This document shows, piece by piece, positions 49,657-58,703 of a stretch of 64,000 nt of DNA (within the stretch, counting starts at the first letter, position 1; every line of letters begins with the position of its first letter). A program made the translations under genes and the position numbers. Origin of the DNA: Asparagopsis taxiformis (lineage: Eukaryota; Rhodophyta; Florideophyceae; Bonnemaisoniales; Bonnemaisoniaceae); assembly GCA_030407315.1 (NCBI GenBank), contig JALQPE010002028.1:124001-188000 (forward strand), given 5' to 3'. The notes under the pieces were generated by a model, which did not search any database, was not told where the DNA came from, and saw only the letters and a program-made list of their open reading frames with translations.

Positions 49657-50106
49657 TCACGCCAGCTCCAGTGTCCCCACCTCATCCGGAATCAGCGCAT
49701 CTCGCAGACACAATCCCTGACGCATTTCGGCATCGCCGCTGTCCCATTGGTCCCATTCCACCGGCAGCAAATCCACCGGCGGCGGCGCCAGTTCCACCTG
49801 CGCCACCAACACGTCCTCCTCGCTAAACAACTGCGGCGCGTCAAACAGCTCCAGCGTAGGCTCGTACGGCGCCGCGGGCGGCCCGGTTTGCTGTTTCATG
49901 TCGGGCGTTTCGATGCGTCCACTCGCGTCCCTCGGTGCCGGCTTCTTCGACGGCACTGACGTCGTCTGACGTGGCGCGCTGCTGCGATTCGTGATGTCCC
50001 CCAGCGCTCGACGTCGCGCTTTTGCTTTGCCGACGTTGCTTTTCGCTTGCAATGGCTTGAGTGTGCGCGAGCGGATTTGTGTCGGCGCGATGTTTTCTGT
50101 GTCCAT
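49657..50106 (-). CDS. Small KEN-like/D-box protein, possible securin-like APC/C substrate
   Basis: This encodes 149 residues from the ATG at 50106. The start reads M-D-T-E-N-I-A-P, resembling the KEN-box neighbourhood of cell-cycle proteins (Thr instead of Lys). A near-perfect destruction-box region follows near residue 32: A-R-R-R-A-L-G-D-I-T-N, the sequence type seen in cyclins, securins and plant PATRONUS. The middle is basic and Pro-rich; the C-terminal half is acidic with Leu/Phe (L-F-D-A-P-Q-L-F-S-E-E-D, W-D-Q-W-D). Size, N-terminal degrons, basic middle and acidic tail match securins, which evolve too fast for clear alignment. Securin is a guess from architecture. The degron-like motif is directly visible. 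Confidence 0.6.
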   Translation of the reverse strand: MDTENIAPTQIRSRTLKPLQAKSNVGKAKARRRALGDITNRSSAPRQTTSVPSKKPAPRDASGRIETPDMKQQTGPPAAPYEPTLELFDAPQLFSEEDVLVAQVELAPPPVDLLPVEWDQWDSGDAEMRQGLCLRDALIPDEVGTLELA

Positions 50107-50351
50107 GATTGTTTGGTGATTGCAGAAATCTAGTTGGAGCGGTGAACGCCTGTTGGGATTCACTCGGGTGCTCGTTGGGTTATGAATTGGCGCGTGGGTG
50201 GGCGGGTGTATCCGTTACGGATGAAATGAACGGGTTTAAAGAGATCCGTTGAAATGGGAGATATATTTTGAAAAATACGACGTTTTATTGGATATGATAC
50301 ACGGGGGAAGGTATTGACAATCAGTTATGTCAACTGCTTCACCGCGACTTG

Positions 50352-51632
50352 CTACTCGCCATCCGCGCGTTCCTCCAGCAACAACATTGCGCTCGGGAAC
50401 AAGCCGGCCTCCTGCAAGGTACGACCCGCATCTTCTGGATATCTAAAAGAACTTCGCGGATACGTGGTCACAAGGCATGCCACTTCAATATCCACACTGT
50501 TGACTTCGGCCCAGTCAAAAACCTTTTCTAATACTTCATCCTTATCAAACCTTCTCCCCACTCTAGTCCCATCCGGTAGTCTCAAAACAACGCTGCAAAT
50601 ACCCGGACCCTTCTCAGGCTCGGTCCCCAGCGACTCGCGCTTCCTCTCTCTGCGCATCTCCCTCTCCTTCAAACGCTGCTCCTGCTCATCAACCTGTCTC
50701 CTCGCGTCCTCGGCCTCTCGTTCCCGTCTCCTATCCGCTTCCAGCGCCTCCGCATACTCCAAGTCCTGCTGCTCGCGAAGCAACCTCGCCGACTCGCGCT
50801 CCTCCCTCGCCGCGCGGACCGCCTCAATCATGGGCGCGTGTCGCGCCAGCGCCCTCCGCAGCCATTCCGCGGCGCCCTCACCGCCGCCCGCAAGCGCCGA
50901 CGCGCCAGAACGCACCGCCAGCAGCGTCCCGAACGACGCGCGTCCAATCTCCAGCCCCTGCGCGCCGGGCGGCGCCGCCACAAGCGCCAGAAAGGGCAGC
51001 GCGGCCACGCGCAACGCATGCTGCGCCGCCGCGCCGTCGCGCTGCGTCACCGACCCCGCCCAGAACACACACGCCTCCGCCGCGTCCTGAAACGAGCGCG
51101 ACGCCAGCACCTCGCGGCAGAACGCCGGTGTCAGACGATGCGCGTCCGAATGCAGGTACACCAGCAGGAATTTGAGCTCCGCGTGCGCCGCGGATAGCGC
51201 CGACAGATAGGCGCCGTTGAAGAACGGCGGATGCGACGCGCCGTATTGCTCATCGAAAAACGACTCGAAACGACGCGCCGGAGTGTCCCCAGGCGCTAGA
51301 GCTATCGCCCGTGCAGGACCGCCCAGAAGTCGCTGCAACGCCTCGGATATGTGCGATACTACAGACCATATGAGACGGATCGGGTGGATGAGCGTGGCTA
51401 GCCATCGTGGTAGTGCGCGCGTGGTTGTTACGACTGTCGTTTCCGGACTCGGCGAGCGCGGGCTCGCGCTCGGTGGTGTATTGGGTCGGTCCAGATATTG
51501 GGTGGTTGCCAATGATAGATCCCAGTTGGCTGCCTGCAACTGTCGGCGCGCTTCGCTATCGGTGCTGACGGTGGTTATTTCGCGAAATGTTGCTATTGCT
51601 GCAGCCTGTGCTTCTGTATCGGTTGGGACCAT
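50352..51632 (-). CDS. FAF2: FAF2/UBXD8-like UBX-domain protein
   Basis: This encodes 426 residues from the ATG at 51632. Order of parts: a UBA-like helix bundle (residues ~5-50, A-I-A-T-F-R-E-I-T, N-W-D-L-S-L-A-T-T), a hydrophobic segment near 80-105 (L-P-R-W-L-A-T-L-I-H-P-I-R-L-I-W) that fits the ER/lipid-droplet hairpin of FAF2, a UAS thioredoxin-like domain (F-F-D-E-Q-Y-G, L-L-V-Y-L-H-S, F-W-A-G-S-V), an Arg/Glu-rich coiled coil, and a C-terminal UBX domain (V-V-L-R-L-P-D-G-T-R, T-Y-P-R, L-F-P-S-A-M-L). FAF2 recruits p97/CDC48 to the ER for protein degradation and lipid-droplet control. The UBX p97-binding loop reads T-Y-P-R rather than F-P-R, a small deviation. Confidence 0.88.
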   Translation of the reverse strand: MVPTDTEAQAAAIATFREITTVSTDSEARRQLQAANWDLSLATTQYLDRPNTPPSASPRSPSPETTVVTTTRALPRWLATLIHPIRLIWSVVSHISEALQRLLGGPARAIALAPGDTPARRFESFFDEQYGASHPPFFNGAYLSALSAAHAELKFLLVYLHSDAHRLTPAFCREVLASRSFQDAAEACVFWAGSVTQRDGAAAQHALRVAALPFLALVAAPPGAQGLEIGRASFGTLLAVRSGASALAGGGEGAAEWLRRALARHAPMIEAVRAAREERESARLLREQQDLEYAEALEADRRREREAEDARRQVDEQEQRLKEREMRRERKRESLGTEPEKGPGICSVVLRLPDGTRVGRRFDKDEVLEKVFDWAEVNSVDIEVACLVTTYPRSSFRYPEDAGRTLQEAGLFPSAMLLLEERADGE

Positions 51633-51980
51633 TTTTGGTCTGGTCTGCGCGCAGATGTGAGCGGGATGGAGAGGAGCACAATTCGTTGAGTGACACAATC
51701 GGACGCTGAGCAAGTTGTGTTGGAGGGTTAGTAGGGTAGCAGCAGCCCAATTGGGGGCCACTGCGCGCGTTTTGTAAAACGGAATCTTGATTTACAGTGT
51801 GTCAATCTATACAAGAATTGGGCGTATTTCATTTGCTGCACTTTTTCGCACCATCACATGGCCTCGTGTTCGAACACTCAACTCTTGCGCTGACGTTACA
51901 AATTCCACTTGCCTCCTTGCGCACTCAATTCTACTCTACCAGCGCGCTTGACCTCGGCTCGACTCAACAACTCAGCTACC
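51633..51980. promoter_or_regulatory. Shared 5' region of FAF2-like and SCYL1-like genes
   Basis: A 348-bp divergent intergenic region. No gene seen. A shared promoter is inferred from orientation. Confidence 0.4.
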
Positions 51981-54416
51981 ATGCAGTATTTTCAAAAACT
52001 AATCCAAAAGGACCTGGGCTTTGGTTACAATCTTGCCGATCCAATTCCCTCCCATGATCGCGCTCAAATCTGGAGCTTGCACAATGGAACCAGTAAGGAA
52101 AATGGCGACCCTGCGCTCGTCTTCCTCTTCAACCCGTCGAAATCCCCTTCTAAAGTTGCCCTGGCAAAGTCGGGGCTCATGCGACTCAAGACGCTGCGTC
52201 ATCCAGACATTCTCAAGTACGTAGCCTCCGTCGAGGGCTCCGATGGAACTATCTATATTGCTACAGAGCAAGCAACCCCCTTGGCTACCATTCTCGCCAA
52301 CAACGCCAAGCTCGATCACGACGCCGTGCAATGGGGCTTGTACACAATTGCACGAGCATTAGGTTTTTTACACACATCCGGCATGATACATGGTCGCGTA
52401 AATCCATCCACAGTCTTTGTAACTCCAAGCGGCGATTGGAAGCTTGGCGGACTCGAATGCGTTACATCCCACCAGAGCGCCTCTTCTCTCGGTCAGTACG
52501 TTGGTCTGCAGCCCGATACTTACCATAGCCCCGAATTTTCGCGCGGTAATTGGAGCGCGGTTTCGTCCGGTGCGCCATCTGCTGTCGATTCATGGGCCCT
52601 AGGTTGCCTCATGTACGAGGCGCATGCAGGTTCCCTTTCGTCTCCTGATGAATTGCAAAACATGTCGGTAATGCCCAAACAGCTGTTATCGGCGTATCAA
52701 AAGCTGCTCGCGTCTAATGCATCAACGCGTGCACCTGCGGGACAAGTACCAAACCATCCCTATTTCAAGGGTTCCAAATTTGTAGAACTGAATATGTTTG
52801 TAGAGAATCTTGCGCTGAAAGGACAGCTAGAGCGCGAAGCATTTCTTGGTAAGCTTCCGTCTATTATGGACCGCTTACCAGATGGTTTCTGCACGTTCAA
52901 AATTCTGCCAATGCTTTCGCAGAGTATCGAAACAGGCATTGGGTCCTCAGCGGCGTTTGCGTGTGTAGTGAAAATGAAGTCGCGACTGAGCGAAGAGGAC
53001 TATTCAAAGCTTGTTGTGAAGAAATACGTCACGGGCTGGTTTGGAAATCAAAATTTGGAACGCAATCTCAAGGTCGAGTTGTACGGACAAATTGACTTGT
53101 TCGTACAGAGCTTCGATGATAGCGCTATGAACGACGTTATATTCCCTGCGATGTGCGCGTCATTTCAGGACATGCAAGCACCCGCGCTGCGTGATGCAGC
53201 CGTCAAAGCTGTGCTAAGCGTATCACCAAAGCTATCGGACAAAAACCTCAACTCGGTGCTTATGTCGCACTTTGCGCGTTTACAAGTTGATTCACAGCCT
53301 GCAATTCGAACCAACACAACAGTGTGTCTGGGCAAACTCGCGCCGCATTTGAGTCAGACTGCGAGGAACAAGGTGCTTGTGGCCGCATTTTTGAGATCAC
53401 TTAAAGATCCATTTCCAGTTGCTCGTTCTGCCGGTATTAATGCTATTCTGATCACTACTGAAATGTATTCAGTTAAGGACATTGCGTCCCGTTTACTGCC
53501 CGCTGTAGCGCCATTACTTGTGGATACTAATGGCGATGTAAGAAAATTGGCCTTCTCTGTGCTTTCCGACTTTGAGAAAAAGCTGTCCGCGAATCATGAG
53601 AAAATGCTGCGGGTAGAAGAGTCCACTGCAAGTGAAGCAGTGCAAAACGGTGGAGGAGCAAGAAGCGCAAATTCTGCTACTACATCGTCCACTGGCTGGG
53701 GTCTTGGTTCACTGACGGCTGCTCTTCTTAATAATAAGACAGAGCCGACTAGTACTACAAAAGGGACGTCGACTGGCATCTCATCTGAAGACTTTAAGAA
53801 AAGCGCACAGTCAAAACCGGTCACTACCTCTGCAGGGATGGAAAGCGAATCGCGTGGCAGTACAAGTGTACGAGCACCTACATCTGTAACTACAGGTGTA
53901 TCCTCTGACACATGGGGCAGTGCGAATGGTTCGGCGGCAGCAGCTCCAGCAGCATTTTCGACAACGCCATTAACAGCAGGAAGTTTCGACACTGGATTTG
54001 ATGGCGAGGAAGCTAATGAGGAAGACGATGATGAAGACGGTTGGGGTGATATGGATATCAAAACAGAGGCAAAGCCAGTTGACGATGAGGAGTTGTTTGT
54101 ATCTATGATGGGTGCACCGCCGAAGCCGAATCGGCCAGCTGGTATATCAAGATCGGCCAGTAACGCAAGCTCTGGTAGCAGTGCTACCAAGGCAACAACT
54201 GGTGGTGATTTGTGGGATCTCGCACCGCCATTGGTGTCCAAACCCAAGACAAGACCACCAGCGAGAGCGACTGGAATGGGACTGGGCGCGGCAAGTACAA
54301 CTGGGGCGAGTGCGCGGAGGGGAAAGAAGAGTGGTGGTGATGACTGGGAAGCGCTATTGGGCGGAACGGGCGGAAGCAGTAAGAGGAAGACTGTGAATCG
54401 GTCTGGGCTAAGGTAG
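51981..54416 (+). CDS. SCYL1: SCY1-like (SCYL1) pseudokinase with HEAT repeats
   Basis: This encodes 811 residues from the ATG at 51981 (ACC before the ATG). Residues ~15-270 are a kinase fold lacking catalytic residues: the H-R-D loop reads H-G-R-V-N, D-F-G reads L-G-G-L, and the glycine loop is absent. Conserved structural motifs remain, such as L-R-H-P-D-I-L-K-Y, S-S-V/D-S-W-A-L-G-C-L and the N-H-P-Y-F end. HEAT repeats follow to about residue 560 (P-A-L-R-D-A-A-V-K-A, D-V-R-K-L-A-F). The C-terminal quarter is Ser/Thr/Gly-rich with the acidic E-E-D-D-D-E-D-G-W-G-D-M-D segment typical of SCYL1. Family members act in Golgi-ER COPI traffic and in tRNA export. Architecture fits SCYL1 better than SCYL2. 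Confidence 0.92.
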   Translation: MQYFQKLIQKDLGFGYNLADPIPSHDRAQIWSLHNGTSKENGDPALVFLFNPSKSPSKVALAKSGLMRLKTLRHPDILKYVASVEGSDGTIYIATEQATPLATILANNAKLDHDAVQWGLYTIARALGFLHTSGMIHGRVNPSTVFVTPSGDWKLGGLECVTSHQSASSLGQYVGLQPDTYHSPEFSRGNWSAVSSGAPSAVDSWALGCLMYEAHAGSLSSPDELQNMSVMPKQLLSAYQKLLASNASTRAPAGQVPNHPYFKGSKFVELNMFVENLALKGQLEREAFLGKLPSIMDRLPDGFCTFKILPMLSQSIETGIGSSAAFACVVKMKSRLSEEDYSKLVVKKYVTGWFGNQNLERNLKVELYGQIDLFVQSFDDSAMNDVIFPAMCASFQDMQAPALRDAAVKAVLSVSPKLSDKNLNSVLMSHFARLQVDSQPAIRTNTTVCLGKLAPHLSQTARNKVLVAAFLRSLKDPFPVARSAGINAILITTEMYSVKDIASRLLPAVAPLLVDTNGDVRKLAFSVLSDFEKKLSANHEKMLRVEESTASEAVQNGGGARSANSATTSSTGWGLGSLTAALLNNKTEPTSTTKGTSTGISSEDFKKSAQSKPVTTSAGMESESRGSTSVRAPTSVTTGVSSDTWGSANGSAAAAPAAFSTTPLTAGSFDTGFDGEEANEEDDDEDGWGDMDIKTEAKPVDDEELFVSMMGAPPKPNRPAGISRSASNASSGSSATKATTGGDLWDLAPPLVSKPKTRPPARATGMGLGAASTTGASARRGKKSGGDDWEALLGGTGGSSKRKTVNRSGLR

Positions 54417-54735
54417 CTTTGTAAAGTGTTGTGATTATTGTAGAATACAAAGCCATATTGGCGGTGCGCAATCGGTCGCGACGACACGACACGAGAGACG
54501 AGCGAATGAGATCGACAAGGCTGCCGACACTGCATTGGCCAGCGCACACTAATGATGCACACTCGACATCAATTTGTAAACGAAAAAATGCTGAATTGCG
54601 ACCACGTTGCCAAGTCGATGACACACGCACCGATTTCCAGCAACACATACGTACGCACCATCCTCCCTTTTTCACACCAACCTTCCCGCCGTCCGCGCCG
54701 GCCCAATCCGCGCCAACCACCCTCAACACGCAACC
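54417..54735. other. Intergenic, FKBP 5' flank
   Basis: A 319-bp gap between same-strand genes, CA-rich near the 3' end. No gene seen. Confidence 0.5.
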
Positions 54736-55548
54736 ATGGAGTTGGGCAATTGGGACGACGATGATTTTGAAACACCAGGCGCCGGTCCAGCCAACGGCGA
54801 AGCACAATTAGACGATCTCTTCGAGTTCTCCACCTCACTGCGCATATTCGACGACGAGGACCAATCGCCCATCCCAACGGCCGAGCAACCCGCGCTCGAA
54901 CCGGGCGTGACGGACCTCACCGGCGACCGCGGCGTCCTTCTGCGTCTCAAGGCTGGCCAAGCGGCGGCGGCGGCTGGTGACGACGCGTCGTCGCCCGACG
55001 CGTCGACGCGCACGGCGCCCGCGACGCCGTCCAAGGAGGAGCCGTTTGTCGAGCTGCACTACGAGGCGTTTCTGGAGGCGACGGGCGACAAATTCGACTC
55101 GAGTCGCGAGCAAAACTACGCAATGATCGTGCAGCTGGACATCCCGCCGTCCGGCAAGTCGTCGGTGATTCGCGGGCTTGAAATCGCGCTACGAGAGCTG
55201 CGTGCCGGCGACGAGGCAAGCGTGCTCATCGCTGCGCGCTACGCATATGGCAAGGATGGCGCGCCGGATATCCCGCCCGACTCGGATCTGCGCTTCGAAA
55301 TTGAGGTGCTCGATGTGCGCGCAACGCATAAACGCGTCGTGAAGACAGACCATTCCGTTTCGGACCTCTCGCGTCTGGAGGACGTCCGTCGCCAGCGCGA
55401 GATTGCGCAGCAGCGTCGCGAAGAGGAAAAGGTGCTCAAGGACGAGGAGAAGAAGAAAAAGGCCGATCGTGCTGCGGCGCTGAAGGAGAAACTGGCGAAT
55501 AAAGGCGCTAAGAAGGGCGGGAAGAAGGGTGGGAAGAAGAAGAAATGA
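54736..55548 (+). CDS. FKBP-type peptidyl-prolyl isomerase with lysine-rich tail
   Basis: This encodes 270 residues. The N-terminus is acidic (W-D-D-D-D-F-E). An FKBP domain occupies about residues 95-195: V-E-L-H-Y-E-A-F-L, K-F-D-S-S-R-E, S-S-V-I-R-G-L-E, R-Y-A-Y-G-K-D-G, I-P-P-D-S-D-L-R-F-E-I-E-V-L. The active-site Tyr, Phe-Asp, Val-Ile, Tyr and Phe positions are present; the pocket-floor Trp (W59 of FKBP12) is Leu, a change found in some active FKBPs. The tail is a charged helix ending in lysine/glycine repeats (K-K-G-G-K-K-G-G-K-K-K-K), which could direct it to nucleic acid or the nucleus. No signal peptide or TPR is seen. Confidence 0.88.
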   Translation: MELGNWDDDDFETPGAGPANGEAQLDDLFEFSTSLRIFDDEDQSPIPTAEQPALEPGVTDLTGDRGVLLRLKAGQAAAAAGDDASSPDASTRTAPATPSKEEPFVELHYEAFLEATGDKFDSSREQNYAMIVQLDIPPSGKSSVIRGLEIALRELRAGDEASVLIAARYAYGKDGAPDIPPDSDLRFEIEVLDVRATHKRVVKTDHSVSDLSRLEDVRRQREIAQQRREEEKVLKDEEKKKKADRAAALKEKLANKGAKKGGKKGGKKKK

Positions 55549-55676
55549 CGACTTTGATGGTATTTGTATTGCAATCACGATATGGTATGTTGGCGCTGAC
55601 GTGTGGAGCGTTTATCGTTTGTGAAAAGCGGATGGCAGATACGTTTGACTAGTAACTTTCTAATTGGTTGTACAGA

Positions 55677-56204
55677 TCATAGTAAACCAGCACGGTCGAG
55701 AATCACATCTATAATTCCGGGATGCGTTCCGATCGGCGCTCGCACCTCGTATGTCAGATGTTGGTGTTTCGCGGCGGCATGCGCCGTCATGCGCGGAATG
55801 TCCGTTGTGGAATGTCGACCAGGCGAGAGGAAGAATGGAACGACGATGATGTGTTTAGCGCCATTATCGACGCATTGTTGAATGCCGTCTGCAATTGTCG
55901 GTTCGGCCAGTTCCATGTGCGCGATAAAGACTGGCAACGTCGTGTTCTTGCCGCGAATCATGTTGGCTACTTGGCCGAGCATATCGTTTGCGGCCGATCG
56001 TTTCGAACCATGGTCGACAATTAATAGTGCCCGATCGTTGTTCGCGGAAGGTTGAATCGACTCTGATGCGCGATTGGTTTCTAGGGACATGCAAGATGTT
56101 CGAGATGCATGTTGCCAGCGCTGCTTTCTGCACGTGAGCCGTTGATGATTTGAAAATGCCCCTACTTGAAAGTATGGTGCAGAAGTGAATGAAAGTTTTG
56201 ACAT
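55677..56204 (-). CDS. SIRB: Sirohydrochlorin ferrochelatase, small CbiX/SirB type, plastid-targeted
   Basis: This encodes 175 residues from the ATG at 56204. The first ~55 residues look like a transit peptide (Ser/Arg-rich). The single CbiX domain follows: L-L-I-V-D-H-G-S-K-R with the first metal-binding His, then A-H-M-E-L-A-E-P-T-I, and V-P-F-F-L-S-P-G-R-H with the second His, then A-P-I-G-T-H-P. This is the short, single-domain form used by plants and algae for the last step of siroheme synthesis. Siroheme is the cofactor of plastid nitrite and sulfite reductases. The domain ends very near the C-terminus, so there is no iron-sulfur tail. Confidence 0.92.
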   Translation of the reverse strand: MSKLSFTSAPYFQVGAFSNHQRLTCRKQRWQHASRTSCMSLETNRASESIQPSANNDRALLIVDHGSKRSAANDMLGQVANMIRGKNTTLPVFIAHMELAEPTIADGIQQCVDNGAKHIIVVPFFLSPGRHSTTDIPRMTAHAAAKHQHLTYEVRAPIGTHPGIIDVILDRAGLL

Positions 56205-56506
56205 GAGGTTGGAAATCTGTGGACGAGTCGCAAGGTGACGTTGTGAAATTTGCAAGTCATGTTATCAGCTTAGCTAATAGTGATGTTATGATGAACAAAT
56301 TCAGTAAATGCCAAGCCTTATCATGAGCCGTTTGAGATCAAAATTATAAAATCTCGAGTTGCCACGGCAAATTTCGTGCGTCTCAGTTGCAGCACATAGG
56401 AACACGCGAATGAATCATCCCGCGCCTGCAGTTGTATGTGTGTAAGCCCAGCATTTAATGGTAGTGTAATCAGGTCAGTTCTATACGTTTAGTTGCAAGG
56501 CACACA
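56205..56506. other. Intergenic between SirB start and IMPDH stop
   Basis: A 302-bp gap with no gene seen; AT-rich near 56270-56350. Confidence 0.5.
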
Positions 56507-58253
56507 CTAATGAGTAGATTTCTCGTATGTGAACAGTGAATGAACATTTCCTTCCAGTTGCGCCGCAGGAGTTCTAACTTGGAACCTGAGTTTGCCGTTA
56601 TGCATCTGCTCATGCAGTTCTGGAATACTGCGTACGCCCAAATCCTGGAAGCCATGCTTGACGCCCATTTTGAGGTAGGGCAGGAATCGCTTGACCGATC
56701 CCTTGTCTGCCACGGCACCTGAGACGCCCTGTGCCACTCGGATTCTGTCATCTTCCGAAAAGTACCTCACGCTGGAACCCTTTCTCATTGCATCTACCGA
56801 ACCCATGCCTCTATACTTCTTCAGACGCACGCCATCTTTGTAGAAATAGTCACCAGGGCTTTCTTCAGTGCCTGCCAGCATGCTGCCCATCATAACACAG
56901 GAAGCACCGCAAGATAGGCCTTTGATGATGTGGCCAGAGGAAGAAACGCCTCCGTCTGCAATGCACGGAATGTCATATTCACTGGCAAGTTTGGATACTT
57001 TGTACACTGCTGTAGCCTGCGCCCTTCCGCACGCCATCACTTCCTGCGTAGTACAAATAGATCCGCTTCCCATTCCCACGCGAATGCCATCAACTCCAGC
57101 TTTGATGAGGTGGTATGCCTGGTTTTGAGTGACAACGTTGCCACCGACAACCTCCAATTGGGGGTACTTCTCTTTGATGTACCTGATCATATCCAACTGG
57201 TAAACAGAATCTCCCTGGCTGGAATCAAGGACGATAACATCTAGACCGACTTCCACCAAGGCATCTAGGCGATCCCTGTCCTCTCGCCTGGTACCAATCG
57301 CGGCACCGCAAAGAAGCCTCTTGCCAGATTTGTCCTTGGAAGATTCGGGGAAATCTCTATTCTTCAAAATATCTGTGCGAGCAACGAGTCCGACCAGTTC
57401 ACCGTCGTTGTTCACAATGGGAAGTTTTCCCTTCTTGCATTCCTTCAGAGTACGATATGCAAACGAGAGAGAACAGCCCTCGGTCGCTGTCTGCAGTTCG
57501 GTTGTCATGATATCGCCGAGGGGCGTGTCCTTGTCGTGGATAAACTCGACATCACGATTGGTAACAATACCGACCAGCTTACTATACATACCTCCGCTTT
57601 CAGTGATGGGAATGCCCATGAATCCGTACCTATCCTTGATTTCCAGGGCATCGCGCACGGTGTGTTGAGGGCTGAGCGTCTTGGGGTCTGTAATAAAGCC
57701 GTTTTCATATCTCTTGACGCGGTCCACTTCTCTCTTCTGCTCGCGTACCGAATTGTTATAATGAATGATGCCAATGCCGCCTTGAAGGGCCATGTTGATC
57801 GCCATCTCAGATTCAGTAACGGTGTCCATTGGAGAACTGACGAGCGGGAGTTTGAGGCTTGTGTTTCTGGTGATGCGCGATTGCAACAGCACGTCTTCGA
57901 CTCCAAAGTAGATGTGACCGGGGAGCATTACAAAGTCGCTGTAGGTGTAGCCCAGCTAGAGAGGGTGAATGCAGATCTAGCGAGCGGTTAGAAGGGACGC
58001 GAAAGCGAGGTCGAGGGAGGGTGCATGCGGGCGGATGGGTAACTTACTGCGCCGGAATCGAGAAAGTCTGCGGCGGGCACGCCGTCTTGGTATTTGAATA
58101 GGTCCTCTGGCGGGAAGGCGGGTCTGGATTGCAACGTTGGGTTAGTTGCATGCGGTGCGGATAAAACGGGGTGGTGAACAAGGGGACGTACTTGAGAATT
58201 TTGTTTGTTGCCGTGCCATTCTGGGCGTGGGGTGTGGTACTGACGAAAGGCAT
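56507..58253 (-). CDS. IMPDH: Inosine-5'-monophosphate dehydrogenase, three exons
   Basis: Exon 1 is 58253-58192, exon 2 is 58123-58048 and exon 3 is 57955-56507, with introns of 68 nt (GTACGT...CAG) and 92 nt (GTAAGT...TAG). Joined, they give 528 residues with the frame kept. The N-terminus has D-L-F-K-Y-Q-D-G, then [25 protein letters not shown] opens the catalytic barrel, and a Bateman (two-CBS) module is inserted after F-I-T-D-P. The IMP-binding motif [15 protein letters not shown] carries the catalytic Cys, followed by I-A-D-G-G-V and the flap with Y-R-G-M-G-S. IMPDH is the rate-limiting step of GTP synthesis. Both introns carry a C-T-A-A-C branch-like motif. No leader is evident, so it is probably cytosolic. 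Confidence 0.95.
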
Positions 58254-58703
58254 GGCGAAGTTTGTGACTTGGAGACGAACTGCGGAAAGCGAAAGCGGGG
58301 TGACGACGAGGCGAGGCGAGGCGCGGCGCGGAGTAGTGTGGTGCAGCTTTATACAGTTGATTACATGAAGATGTGTATGAGGTAAGTATGTGCGCGTAGT
58401 GCGGCCGCAGGCCAGATATGTGTGTGTCGCCGACGAGGGCTGCAATGTGATTGTATATCATGTGCATTATAATTTATTAATTTTTAGAAGATTCAGACGA
58501 TGGTGCAAACGTGATCCAATCGATGAGATATTTCGGCACGTCAGCTGAGAGTGCAAACCGTTGCCCCGCGACGTGATCAACACAACAATTTTGTTGCCGA
58601 TTACACACGACACCAAACATTCTTCCTTTACAATTAGCCCACAATAGAATGAAACGTTGCAAGTAAAAAAAACAACTAACCACTACATTACAATCCCACT
58701 ATC
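58254..58703. other. Intergenic, IMPDH 5' flank
   Basis: A 450-bp gap holding the IMPDH promoter and the 3' end of the reticulon-like gene. It contains a short GGCGA/GCGCG pentamer tract. Confidence 0.5.
58308..58332. repeat. Short GGCGA/GCGCG pentanucleotide tract
   Basis: About five 5-mers in register, roughly 55 bp upstream of the IMPDH start codon. Confidence 0.65.

Noticed and set aside
53594..54562. 322-codon minus-strand frame antisense to SCYL1
   Set aside because: It lies over the low-complexity SCYL1 tail and has no domain.
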